A model generated the notes under the pieces. The model ran no database searches, was not told the DNA's origin, and was given only the letters and a program-made list of their open reading frames with translations. Positions 25,066 through 33,122 of a stretch of 64,000 bases of DNA are shown piece after piece. Location of the stretch: assembly GCA_015056625.1 (NCBI GenBank), contig SVFY01000010.1, forward strand, positions 48,798 through 112,797, read 5' to 3'. Numbering within the stretch: the stretch's first letter is position 1; each line of letters opens with the position of its first letter. The translations under genes and the position numbers were made by a program. The DNA comes from Butyrivibrio sp. Lineage in GTDB: Bacteria > Bacillota > Clostridia > Lachnospirales > Lachnospiraceae.

Positions 25066-27108
25066 ATGAATAATGAAATTTTTGAAAAAGAACAATCACA
25101 TCTGTCCGAAACCTACGACAAACTCCTAAAAAAGAAGGAGGAGATCTTAGGCCAGATCGCGGCCCTCAACGAGAAGGCTGTGGCTGATAAAAACGATATG
25201 CGCGACAATATCCGTTTTGACTATGCGGACATTGAGACTACCATGGAGACCCTGACGGAGATTGAGGTGTGGAACCGCTATATCGACACCTACAATGTTG
25301 AGAGCAGCTCTCTTTCAAAAAAGCTTGATACAGTGAACAAGCTTCTTGACTCTCCATATTTTGCCAAGATCAGTCTTCAGTTCGATCCATCTGAGGAGCC
25401 AGAGAGCTACTACATTGGCCGCGCTGCCATTTCGGAAAAAGGCCCCAATCAGCTGATCATTGACTGGAGGTCTCCAATTGCTGAAGTTTACTACAACCAG
25501 GAGATGGGACACACAAGCTATACAGTAGATGACAGGGAGATCCCTGTGGACCTTAAGCTGCGTCGCCAGTTTGACCTTGAGAGGGACAAGCTCATATCCT
25601 ACTTTGACACCCAGATTGCCATTGAGGATCCGATGCTTATAAAGTCTCTTTCCCAGAGTCACACTGACAAGATGCAGGCCATCACTGCAACCATTCAGAA
25701 GGAGCAGAACACAGTCATCCGTTACCCTGACGTTCCGGTTTTACTGGTAGACGGAATCGCAGGAAGTGGCAAGACGTCGGTACTGCTTCAGCGCATTGCA
25801 TATCTCTTTTACCAGAAAAGAAAAACTCTGCGCCCGGATCAGGTGTGCCTGCTTACGCTTAATCCTGTGTTCAGGGAGTATATCGATAACGTCCTTCCGG
25901 ACATGGGCGAGACCAATCCTGTGACCCTTACCTGGCGTGAGTTTTTAGAGGGAGCAAATGCGCCCGGAAGCATCCTTGATTATGATGATACTGATGCAGA
26001 AACCCTTGAGTGCATCCGGGTGTGCCTGCCGGATCTTGATCTTGAGGCCGATGACTTTTTTGACATAAGACAAAAAGAAACGATAGTACTGACAAAAGAA
26101 GACGTGCTGTCAGTTGTGAAAAAATACAAGAAGTTCCCTCTGGGAATGAGGCTTATCCAGATAGCATCCGATGAGCTTGAGCAGCGGGCCAAGAACAACA
26201 TGCGAAACATGGACGATGAAAATGATGAAGCATCAGAAGCTACTGCGGGTTCTGAAAATGCCAAAGAAAACCGCATAGAGAACGACTTTGGCGGAGCTCT
26301 TTCCACCATCAGAAACTGTGGCTTTATCAATGTGACTCACATCGTTCAGAGGATCCTTGGGGTGAAAAAAGTAACTTCCGCCCAGTGGTTGTATGCCAGA
26401 ATGGAGCTTACCGGAAGGTGCGACAAGAACATGCGCTACGTCATGGTGGATGAGGTTCAGGACTATACCAGGGCTCAGATGATGGTGTTTGAAAAGTTCT
26501 ACCCTAACGCAAGGTTCATGCTCCTTGGAGATGAGTTCCAGGCCATCAGGGAAGGAACAGTTAAGTTTAAAGAAATAGCCAAGATGGCAGAGGATGCAGG
26601 AAAGAAGTTTGTAACTCTTCCTCTAATGACCAGTTACAGAAGCTCACCTGAGATCACTGATAAGTTTGCAGCAATCCTTCCAGATAAAAAGAAGATGCAG
26701 GTTTCTTCAGTGAAAAGACCTGGTGAGGAAGTTTATGTAAAGAGCTGCAAGTCAGATAAAGAGTACTTTGCAGAGCTAAAAAAGCTCATAGGAGATTACA
26801 GCAAAAAAGATGGTCTTACTGCAGTTATCGTAAGAGATCCAAGCAGTCTTGAAAAAATAGTGGCTGCCCTTTCTGAAGATGCACCACAGATAGTTGCAGG
26901 GAATGACGCTCTTCCAAAGGAAGGTGCGTTTATGTTAGAGCTCCCTTATGCCAAGGGCCTTGAGTTTGACCACGTGATCCTGGCAGATGCTGATAGCAGG
27001 ACTTACCCTGACGACGAACTTGGAAAGCACTGCCTGTACACAGCCATGAGCAGGGCAACCCAGCATCTGGCAATTTTGTGCAGGGGCGAGCTTGCTGCAA
27101 ATATTTGA
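25066..27108 (+). CDS. helD: HelD-like RNA polymerase-recycling ATPase
   Basis: A 680-residue UvrD/Rep-like superfamily 1 protein. The N-terminal 60 residues form a coiled-coil arm typical of HelD, which enters the secondary channel of RNA polymerase. Walker A GIAGSGKTSVLLQRIAYL is at about 229-246; the Walker B region reads MVDEVQDYTRAQ near 460; and the C-terminal motif VI region is LYTAMSRATQHL. HelD removes stalled polymerase from DNA. GGTGA lies 4 bases before the ATG. The stop overlaps the start region of the endonuclease III gene, giving a two-gene operon. Confidence 0.88.
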   Translation: MNNEIFEKEQSHLSETYDKLLKKKEEILGQIAALNEKAVADKNDMRDNIRFDYADIETTMETLTEIEVWNRYIDTYNVESSSLSKKLDTVNKLLDSPYFAKISLQFDPSEEPESYYIGRAAISEKGPNQLIIDWRSPIAEVYYNQEMGHTSYTVDDREIPVDLKLRRQFDLERDKLISYFDTQIAIEDPMLIKSLSQSHTDKMQAITATIQKEQNTVIRYPDVPVLLVDGIAGSGKTSVLLQRIAYLFYQKRKTLRPDQVCLLTLNPVFREYIDNVLPDMGETNPVTLTWREFLEGANAPGSILDYDDTDAETLECIRVCLPDLDLEADDFFDIRQKETIVLTKEDVLSVVKKYKKFPLGMRLIQIASDELEQRAKNNMRNMDDENDEASEATAGSENAKENRIENDFGGALSTIRNCGFINVTHIVQRILGVKKVTSAQWLYARMELTGRCDKNMRYVMVDEVQDYTRAQMMVFEKFYPNARFMLLGDEFQAIREGTVKFKEIAKMAEDAGKKFVTLPLMTSYRSSPEITDKFAAILPDKKKMQVSSVKRPGEEVYVKSCKSDKEYFAELKKLIGDYSKKDGLTAVIVRDPSSLEKIVAALSEDAPQIVAGNDALPKEGAFMLELPYAKGLEFDHVILADADSRTYPDDELGKHCLYTAMSRATQHLAILCRGELAANI

Positions 27109-27119
27109 TGGAGAAAAAC

Positions 27120-27761
27120 ATGACCAAAAAGAAACTTGCGCTGGAAGTCATAGAGCGCCTTAAAAAAGAATATCCACAGTCCCACTGTACCCTGGCTTAC
27201 GACAAGGCCTGGCAGCTTCTTGTGAGTGTCCGCCTTGCAGCCCAGTGCACAGACAAGAGAGTAGATGAGATAACACCTCTTTTGTATGAAGAGTTCCCAA
27301 CAGTTGAGGCTCTCGCTGCAGCTCCTGTAGAAGAGATCGAGAAAATAGTGCGTCCCTGCGGCCTTGGTAATTCCAAAGCAAGGGACATCTCAGCCTGCAT
27401 GAAGGTGATACATAATGAGTATGGCGACATGGTGCCTGACACCATGGAGGAGCTATTAAAGCTTCCCGGAGTTGGCAGAAAAAGCGCCAACCTGGTCCTT
27501 GGGGACGTCTACGGAAAGCCCGCCATCGTAACAGATACCCACTGCATCAGACTCTGCAATCTTATTGGACTGGTGGACGATATCAAGGAACCAGGTAAGG
27601 TAGAAAAAGAGCTATGGAAAATAGTTCCTCCTGAGGAAGGCAATGATCTCTGTCACAGGTTTGTAGACCATGGAAGGGCAGTGTGCATAGCCAGACGCCC
27701 TCAGTGCGCGGCTTGCTGCCTTAAGGATATCTGCAAGACTGGTAAAAAGGCGAAAGATTAA
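27120..27761 (+). CDS. nth: Endonuclease III (DNA glycosylase/AP lyase)
   Basis: A 213-residue base-excision repair enzyme that removes oxidised pyrimidines. It has the helix-hairpin-helix LPGVGRKSANLVLG with catalytic Lys121, the catalytic Asp139 in VTDTHC, and a C-terminal Cys-x6-Cys-x2-Cys-x5-Cys [4Fe-4S] site near residues 189-206. I choose ATG 27120 because GGAG (27110-27113) is 6 bases upstream and the protein then begins where homologues do; the in-frame ATG at 27108 overlaps the helD stop. Cytoplasmic. Coupling to helD joins transcription recycling with DNA repair. Confidence 0.94.
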   Translation: MTKKKLALEVIERLKKEYPQSHCTLAYDKAWQLLVSVRLAAQCTDKRVDEITPLLYEEFPTVEALAAAPVEEIEKIVRPCGLGNSKARDISACMKVIHNEYGDMVPDTMEELLKLPGVGRKSANLVLGDVYGKPAIVTDTHCIRLCNLIGLVDDIKEPGKVEKELWKIVPPEEGNDLCHRFVDHGRAVCIARRPQCAACCLKDICKTGKKAKD

Positions 27762-27830
27762 AAAAGGATAAAACATTATTAAAATAACTTAAACGTTTTC
27801 GCTTGGTACATTTTTTGTGCTAACATAATG

Positions 27831-27864
27831 GAGGCTGCTTAATAGTTAAGCAGTCTCTTTTTTT
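27831..27864 (+). terminator. Terminator-like hairpin just upstream of the lipoprotein gene
   Basis: A 12-base stem (27831-27842 with 27846-27857, one G-U pair, loop TAG) is followed by seven T. It is 70 bases after nth and only 16 bases before the lipoprotein ATG, so it may end the helD-nth transcript and, since no promoter fits after it, also lie in the leader of the next gene. Confidence 0.8.
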
Positions 27865-27880
27865 GAGGAGGGAATAGATT

Positions 27881-28855
27881 ATGAAAAATCAGATACTTAG
27901 AAGGTTTATGTCAGTTGCCATAGTAGCAACTATGGGAACAGTTCTTTTGGCAGGTTGCGGAAAGAGCGCTACCGAGGCACCTGCTGATGGAGCAGAAGTA
28001 CCTGGAGCTGAGACAGTAGCAGAAGCTCCTGCTGCAGAAGTATCACAGGATGCAGCAGCCAGCCAGGACGAAATGAAAGCACCTTACTTTAAGAAGGGTG
28101 TATACTCAAGCTTCCCTACAAGTGAGATGGCTTCCCAGCACACATACTTCTACATTTTCTACGATGAGACATCAGGATACACAGAGGACGGCGTAAGCGG
28201 GATCGGTCTTCCTTTTGCCTGCGAGCAGACAGATGGAACCGTAACATTTAGTATGGGCGGTGCAGATGAAGAGAGCAAGGACATCCTTACAGTTGAGTCT
28301 GTTTCCGACGGATGGGTTACCGGAACAGTTCAGAATGGTATCAGCATCACATTTGCTCCAGTACCTGACGTAGACCCTGATAACTTCAGTGCACAGAACT
28401 ACATCAATCAATTTGCTGGCAACGACCTGGTATACGAGGATGCCAACGGCTGGAGTGTTAAATACGATCCTTCAGTTATAGCAGTAAACCAGGGCGGTTC
28501 TGTAACTACTTTTGTTTACACAGGAGAGTGCGCTGGAACAAACATGATCACAGCCAGCTACGAGGTTGGCTCTGACGCCAAGACAGCGGTTGCTGAGAAG
28601 GCAAAAGCTTATGGCGAAGGCGCAACCACTTCCGAAGCTCCTTTCCCAGGAGCTGAAGATGTTACCGGCTACTGGGCAATGACAGCTCCATCTGCTGAAG
28701 GTTCAGGTCTTGTAGAAACAGTAGTTGCAAGAGACTACATGGACGGATATCTCATGTTTGAGGCTACAGTCCACAACTCAGGCGACGATGCCATCGACAT
28801 CCCTGTATCAGATGCACTTGCAGCAGTCATCGACTCCCTGACATTCAACAACTAA
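27881..28855 (+). CDS. Lipoprotein of unknown function
   Basis: A 324-residue exported lipoprotein. The signal runs to the lipobox LLAGC with Cys26 as the lipidated residue, followed by an Ala/Glu/Pro-rich linker to about residue 65. The rest is a soluble, acidic, beta-rich domain with no family that I recognise; the second half (about 180-320) may be a separate fold. GAGGAGGG lies 8 bases before the ATG. A terminator-like hairpin sits directly upstream, so expression probably depends on read-through or on a promoter before that hairpin. Codon use is biased like that of other abundant exported proteins here. Confidence 0.8.
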   Translation: MKNQILRRFMSVAIVATMGTVLLAGCGKSATEAPADGAEVPGAETVAEAPAAEVSQDAAASQDEMKAPYFKKGVYSSFPTSEMASQHTYFYIFYDETSGYTEDGVSGIGLPFACEQTDGTVTFSMGGADEESKDILTVESVSDGWVTGTVQNGISITFAPVPDVDPDNFSAQNYINQFAGNDLVYEDANGWSVKYDPSVIAVNQGGSVTTFVYTGECAGTNMITASYEVGSDAKTAVAEKAKAYGEGATTSEAPFPGAEDVTGYWAMTAPSAEGSGLVETVVARDYMDGYLMFEATVHNSGDDAIDIPVSDALAAVIDSLTFNN

Positions 28856-28862
28856 GCTAAAC

Positions 28863-28882
28863 AGAACCGTCCCCGTGTCTTG
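28863..28882. repeat. Half copy of palindrome family 1
   Basis: AGAACCGTCCCCGTGTCTTG matches the right-arm unit of family 1 with no partner arm nearby. It fills the 29-base gap between the convergent lipoprotein and chemoreceptor genes, so it is either a decayed copy or a nucleus from which a palindrome could form. Confidence 0.8.
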
Positions 28883-28884
28883 TT

Positions 28885-30618
28885 TTATGCAGAGATCTCT
28901 TCGAGTGTGAAGAATGACATCTTCTCGTTCAAGGTCTCAGCCATGTCGCGAAGCTCGTTAGCTGCATTGCTGATAAGTGAGAATGTAGCGTTGAGCTCTT
29001 CCATGGAGGCGTTGGTCTCCTGGGAAGAAGCGGCGTTCTGCTGTGAAATAGCTGAAAGCTCTGAAATGATATCAGAGAAGCTTACCTTAAGTTCGTTGAG
29101 AAGGTGGATCTTGTCTGAGATAAGCTTGGTCGAGTTCTCTACGTTGTTTACGTTTTCTACTACAACGTCCATATCGTCCTTGGTTGATGTGAGCTGGTAG
29201 TTCTGTTCTTGAACGCTCTCGCTGAGCTGCTCGATTATTTCTACGTTTTTCTTGGACTCAGTTACAAGAGTCTCAACGATCTTGTTGATGGACTCAGCAG
29301 CTGCCTTTGACTGATTAGCAAGAACACCTATTTCTGATGCAACAACTGAGAAGCCCTTTCCATAGTCGCCTGCTCTAGCAGCTTCGATAGAAGCGTTGAG
29401 GGAGAGAAGATGAGTCTGCTGTGCAATCTCTGTGATCATGTTTGAAGCTTCTGCAATGCTCTTTACAGAGTCGTTGGTCTGACGGATCTGGCTGTTTACA
29501 TCCTGCATGGAAGTCATAACGTTAGCGTTCTTGTCCATAAGATTTCCAAGTGTATCTACTGTTCTCTGAGCGCCTGTTAACATCTCGTTTGCAGCGGCAG
29601 AGAGCTCTTCGATCCTGTCTGTGATGTCGTCAATGCTGTCACCCATTTCGTTGGTGTTTCCTACTGAAGTCTCTACGCTTTCAGCCTGAGAAGCAGCGCC
29701 GCGGCTGATATCTTCTACAGCACCGGTAACCTGCTCAGCAACTCTTGAAGCAGTCTCAGCAGAAGTTGCAAGGCTGATACCTGACTGTGTAACATCCTCT
29801 GAAAGCTTCTTGGTTGCGCTTATTACATCCTGAAGCTTGTCACGTACCTGGGCTGAACTTGCAGCGATGATTCCAAGCTCATCCTTACGGTTAAAGGTAC
29901 GGTCGTTAATATAGAAAGAAAGCTCACCATCCTCAAGGCTCTGAAGACCGCCAACGATATCGCGGATAGCCTTTGAAGTTGTACTGATAAGGAATCTTGC
30001 AACGCCAAAGTTAAATAGAAAGAATCCAAGGAATGTGAAAACGATGGCGCGGGCAGCAGCCTTCATGTTTCTTTCTACAATTGCTGTGTCGCGGCCTGCA
30101 AAGATCATACCAACAGTCTTACCATCTGAATTCTTAAGTGGAAGATAGTATGCATACCACTTCTGACCACCGATCTCAAAGTTCTTGGCCAGGTACTCGT
30201 TGCCTCTTCTCAATACTTCATCTGAAACAACTTCTGATGCCCTTGTTCCTTCCATTCTCTGGCCAGTTTCTGAATCTGTAAGGGAAGTGATGTAACGGGT
30301 ATCCCCATAAAATACTGTGTAGTGCATGCCAGTCTTGTTGTGAAGCTCATCAAGCTGTTTCTGGAAATCATCGTGGATCGCAACGCCGCCCTTTAAAAGC
30401 TCACCGTCCTCAGATAAAGACCAGTCACCTTCATACTGGTGTGTGATCTCATCCTCAATGAGAGTTGCTGCTGCGTGCAGACCCTCTGAAAATGATGTGA
30501 GATATGCGCTCTGGATGTGGTTATATCCGATAAGGCCTACACATGCTGCCATAAGAAGCGCAAGTCCAGACGCAATAAGTATAATTGTGCGAACCATGTT
30601 TCTACTTTTCTTATTCAT
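28885..30618 (-). CDS. Methyl-accepting chemotaxis protein under c-di-GMP riboswitch control
   Basis: A 577-residue chemoreceptor. A membrane segment at about 10-30 leads to an extracellular Cache-like sensor (about 31-188) with the [19 protein letters not shown] ending typical of sCache domains, then a second membrane segment at about 192-212, a HAMP-like region and the cytoplasmic signalling domain. The hairpin tip is [20 protein letters not shown]. It should feed CheA/CheW, which are not in this window. Its leader contains a cyclic-di-GMP-I riboswitch and terminator, so receptor level depends on the second messenger. The ligand is unknown. Confidence 0.93.
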   Translation of the reverse strand: MNKKSRNMVRTIILIASGLALLMAACVGLIGYNHIQSAYLTSFSEGLHAAATLIEDEITHQYEGDWSLSEDGELLKGGVAIHDDFQKQLDELHNKTGMHYTVFYGDTRYITSLTDSETGQRMEGTRASEVVSDEVLRRGNEYLAKNFEIGGQKWYAYYLPLKNSDGKTVGMIFAGRDTAIVERNMKAAARAIVFTFLGFFLFNFGVARFLISTTSKAIRDIVGGLQSLEDGELSFYINDRTFNRKDELGIIAASSAQVRDKLQDVISATKKLSEDVTQSGISLATSAETASRVAEQVTGAVEDISRGAASQAESVETSVGNTNEMGDSIDDITDRIEELSAAANEMLTGAQRTVDTLGNLMDKNANVMTSMQDVNSQIRQTNDSVKSIAEASNMITEIAQQTHLLSLNASIEAARAGDYGKGFSVVASEIGVLANQSKAAAESINKIVETLVTESKKNVEIIEQLSESVQEQNYQLTSTKDDMDVVVENVNNVENSTKLISDKIHLLNELKVSFSDIISELSAISQQNAASSQETNASMEELNATFSLISNAANELRDMAETLNEKMSFFTLEEISA

Positions 30619-30661
30619 AAAAGAACACTACCTTTCTGATTGCCTCCTGCAATCTATAAAC

Positions 30662-30697
30662 AAAAAATAAAAAAGCACAGGACCATGTCCCATGCTT
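30662..30697 (-). terminator. Expression-platform terminator of the c-di-GMP riboswitch
   Basis: On the minus strand an 11-bp stem (30697-30673, loop ATG, two G-U pairs) is followed by a U-rich run at 30674-30662. It lies between the aptamer and the chemoreceptor start, in the right place for a transcriptional switch. Confidence 0.88.
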
Positions 30698-30710
30698 CTA
30701 AATCTGAATA

Positions 30711-30790
30711 AAATGCAACTGGCTGACATGTTAAAGTCCCTATAGCTTTGCGCCACAGGCTTTCGCCTGCTTTGCCCAATATTCGAACCA
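30711..30790 (-). ncRNA. Cyclic-di-GMP-I (GEMM-I) riboswitch aptamer
   Basis: The minus strand shows the GEMM-I core in order: GGGCAAAGC, a stem capped by the GAAA tetraloop (GCAGGCGAAAGCCTGTGGC), CGCAAAGCTATAGGGAC carrying the tetraloop receptor, and the 3' block GTCAGCCAGTTGC. CTGG near 30789 can close P1 with CCAG. These are the conserved positions that bind c-di-GMP. A promoter just upstream and an intrinsic terminator just downstream complete the switch, which controls the chemoreceptor gene. Confidence 0.93.
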
Positions 30791-30796
30791 GAGTGC

Positions 30797-30825
30797 ATTA
30801 TATTTGAGAATCATTATGAATGCAA
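30797..30825 (-). promoter_or_regulatory. Promoter of the riboswitch-chemoreceptor transcript
   Basis: Minus-strand TTGCAT (30825-30820) and TATAAT (30802-30797) are 17 bases apart. The start near 30790 would place the aptamer at the very 5' end of the RNA. The segment from 30826 to 30917 is AT-rich, without a clear terminator for the HD-GYP gene upstream. Confidence 0.8.
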
Positions 30826-30917
30826 TAGCGTTCAACATTTATACATAATTTTCTACAACAATGACCATTTGTAATTATAAAATTTTTATAAAATTTAGTT
30901 AATATGCACAACAGATT

Positions 30918-31931
30918 TCAGGTCAGGATCTTGATGATGGTAACGTCAAGCTTCTCATAAAGGTCAATGACATTGCCATTAGCCAGTCTGACTTTGGGTC
31001 TTGAAAGGGATTTTTCATTGTTTTCACAAACAACACCCTGTTTGCCTGATGAAAGAAGTACGTTGCTGCCTAAAGGATAAGGAGCTATGTACTGCACAAA
31101 TATATTAACAACATCAATATCAAACATTATCCCGCTGTTGGCCATAAGGTATTCCATGGCATCTGCAGGGTTCATGGCATCCTTGTAGGCGCGCTTTCCT
31201 GTCAGTGCATCATAGACGTCAGCAACGTGGATGATCCTGGCAAACTTGTGGATGTTTCTTCCAGAGATCCCTCTTGGATAACCTGAACCATCCCAGTTTT
31301 CATGGTGGGAGTACACTGCACTCTTGATTACAGAAGGAATCTCGTCGCCGTCTTTTTCTTTTTCGCGAAGACGCCTAAGACCGTATTCTGGATGTCTTTT
31401 TATCTCTTCATACTCTTCCCTGGTGAGCTTGGCAGGCTTGTTCAGGATCTCGATGGGAACGTCGCATTTACCAATGTCGTGCAAAAGAGCTGCCTGGGAG
31501 AGCTTCTCAAGCTCGGCGTTTTTAAGTCCCATTCCGATCCCGATGATGACTGATAAAAGATCTACGTTTACGCTGTGTACGTAAGTGTAGTTGTCGTAGC
31601 TGCAAAGGTTAATGGTCTCAACTATAAGAGATTCTGAGTTCTGGACCTCGTTGACGATCTTGTTGGCAAGGAAAAGACATGCATCAATATCAAGCTTTTT
31701 AAGCTTATTGATGGCAGCTATCCTGGTCTCATCTGAAATCAGCTGATTGGCCTTTACCACGTCGCCTTCGTCAAATATGTAGAGGCCGTCATAGCCAAGC
31801 TTGATGATCCTGTCTATATAAGACTGCGTTAGAGAGGTATTGCCCTTAAGAAGGATCTGCTCATGATTGTCGTATATATTGTTTGCCAGGATCATTCCGG
31901 GCTTTAAGTCTTTTTTACTAACGTATCTCAT
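30918..31931 (-). CDS. HD-GYP domain c-di-GMP phosphodiesterase
   Basis: A 337-residue soluble protein. Residues 1-110 form a variable N-terminal domain (start KKDLKPGMILANNIY, as in DUF3391-like HD-GYP proteins). The catalytic part has LLHDIGK, SHHENWDGSGYP (the GYP motif intact) and HVADVYDALTGKRAYK, so it should hydrolyse c-di-GMP. About 60 further residues follow. Its ATG overlaps the stop of the intein-like gene by ATGA, with GGAG 5 bases upstream, so translation is coupled to that gene. It lies just upstream of a c-di-GMP-sensing riboswitch, which links turnover and sensing in one stretch. Confidence 0.9.
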   Translation of the reverse strand: MRYVSKKDLKPGMILANNIYDNHEQILLKGNTSLTQSYIDRIIKLGYDGLYIFDEGDVVKANQLISDETRIAAINKLKKLDIDACLFLANKIVNEVQNSESLIVETINLCSYDNYTYVHSVNVDLLSVIIGIGMGLKNAELEKLSQAALLHDIGKCDVPIEILNKPAKLTREEYEEIKRHPEYGLRRLREKEKDGDEIPSVIKSAVYSHHENWDGSGYPRGISGRNIHKFARIIHVADVYDALTGKRAYKDAMNPADAMEYLMANSGIMFDIDVVNIFVQYIAPYPLGSNVLLSSGKQGVVCENNEKSLSRPKVRLANGNVIDLYEKLDVTIIKILT

Positions 31932-32977
31932 AGGTTCTCCATTTCAATGGGGCCAGCTATGCAGTCATGGCTGGCAATTCCGTTAACAATGAAGTTCCTG
32001 GTGGTTGTTGTAACTTCGTACAGGTCATCACTTTTAACTTCAGAAATGCTTTCAACACATATGTTGTCGAGACGTCTGTTTCTGATGCTTAAGTTTTCAA
32101 CATTTCCTTTTGCTACTGGATTGAAAATGGTGTAAAACCGGATAAGCTCTGTCGCGCCACCAATGAGTGACACTTCCATGCGCTCACTGTTATAGGAATA
32201 TTCAAATTCGTATTGTTCCATGCCCCGTGAAAGAAGCTCAAGATAATATTTTTTAGGGCTGGTTATAGTCTTTAAATTAGGATCAACTGTGGTGTCAGAG
32301 TCGTAGACAGCAGCAACAAAGCCTCTTACAAATTCAGGCTCATCCTTGTGCTTCTTGAATTTCTCTGAGAACTTTAAAAGATCCTTGTAGGGTACAGATA
32401 CTTTCTTGGTCTTAAAATACTCGTTGGTGTATTTGTCGTGGGCAAAAGCATCTGAAATAGTTGCGTTTACATCAAAATATGTAAGATACTGATAAACACG
32501 GTTTGCAACAGCCGCATTTTCTAAAACGTAATCAGCATATTCGCCTCTTTTAAGGCTTGAGAGATTCCTTGCATATACTTCCATACTGATCAGATAGCCA
32601 GCCATATACTGCCTTGTCTCTCTGTACTTATCATCTATGCTCTTTGAAAAACCAAACATCTTTCGGCCTTCTTCAAGAAAGATTACGTTTTCTCTTATAG
32701 AACCTATGTCGTTTGAAAACTGCCAGCCAGACAAGGTCAGCCACTGATGCTCGGGACTGCAGATTAAAGTTCGTCCGTCAGTTAAAAGAATCTTTACCGC
32801 CTTACTTCTCTTTTTATTGATCTCAAGGACAGTACCCTTGGTATACTTAAGATCCTCGCCGTCATAACGCACGGAATATACAAGATCGCCGCTCTTTAGA
32901 TCCCGCACCTTCTTAGTGGTATTGTCATAAAGAAGAACATCCATATTGCCATCAATACAGTCAAAATATCTGTTCAT
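31928..32977 (-). CDS. Free-standing intein (Hint domain) with residual LAGLIDADG region and tiny exteins
   Basis: A 349-residue protein that is almost wholly intein. After six residues (MNRYFD), Cys7 opens block A (CIDGNMDVLLYD, then VRDLKSGDLVYSV). Block B is CSPEHQWLT with His77. Residues about 124-136 (YMAGYLISMEVYA) and 217-228 (VRGFVAAVYDSD) resemble two LAGLIDADG helices. Block F/G is DDLYEVTTTTRNFIVNGIASHD, ending His337-Asp338, followed by Cys339 and an 11-residue tail. Splicing would excise 332 residues and leave a 17-mer. AAGGA lies 7 bases before the ATG and an in-frame TAG at 33014-33016 excludes a longer N-extein. Asp replaces the usual terminal Asn. Intein identity is firm; splicing activity is unproven. 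Confidence 0.87.
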   Translation of the reverse strand: MNRYFDCIDGNMDVLLYDNTTKKVRDLKSGDLVYSVRYDGEDLKYTKGTVLEINKKRSKAVKILLTDGRTLICSPEHQWLTLSGWQFSNDIGSIRENVIFLEEGRKMFGFSKSIDDKYRETRQYMAGYLISMEVYARNLSSLKRGEYADYVLENAAVANRVYQYLTYFDVNATISDAFAHDKYTNEYFKTKKVSVPYKDLLKFSEKFKKHKDEPEFVRGFVAAVYDSDTTVDPNLKTITSPKKYYLELLSRGMEQYEFEYSYNSERMEVSLIGGATELIRFYTIFNPVAKGNVENLSIRNRRLDNICVESISEVKSDDLYEVTTTTRNFIVNGIASHDCIAGPIEMENL

Positions 32978-33063
32978 AAGATTATCCTTTCTGGTCGAAA
33001 AACAATAGGTTTGCTACTATAGTAACACATCATCGCGCTGTTAATGTGTATTTTGCGTGAATT

Positions 33064-33122
33064 AAACGCTACCATTCCCAGTTTTCGCTACCCGCTAACG
33101 AAAACTGGGAATGGTAGCGTTT
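33064..33122. terminator. Perfect 24-bp inverted repeat at the 3' end of fbp
   Basis: Arms 33064-33087 and 33099-33122 are exact reverse complements with an 11-base loop. The right arm reaches the first base of the fbp stop codon. The hairpin is strong enough to stop or stabilise the fbp transcript, although only a short T-run follows on the minus side. The arm sequence is unrelated to palindrome families 1 and 2. Confidence 0.85.

Noticed and set aside
25055..25069. Four-codon ORF (ATG GTG ACC ATA TGA) overlapping the helD start
   Set aside because: It could be a coupling leader, but its spacing to AAGGGG is only 3 bases and four codons are expected by chance.
33064..33122. Member of palindrome family 1
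   Set aside because: Its arm sequence shares no unit with the GGGGACGGTT repeats; kept only as a strong gene-end hairpin.
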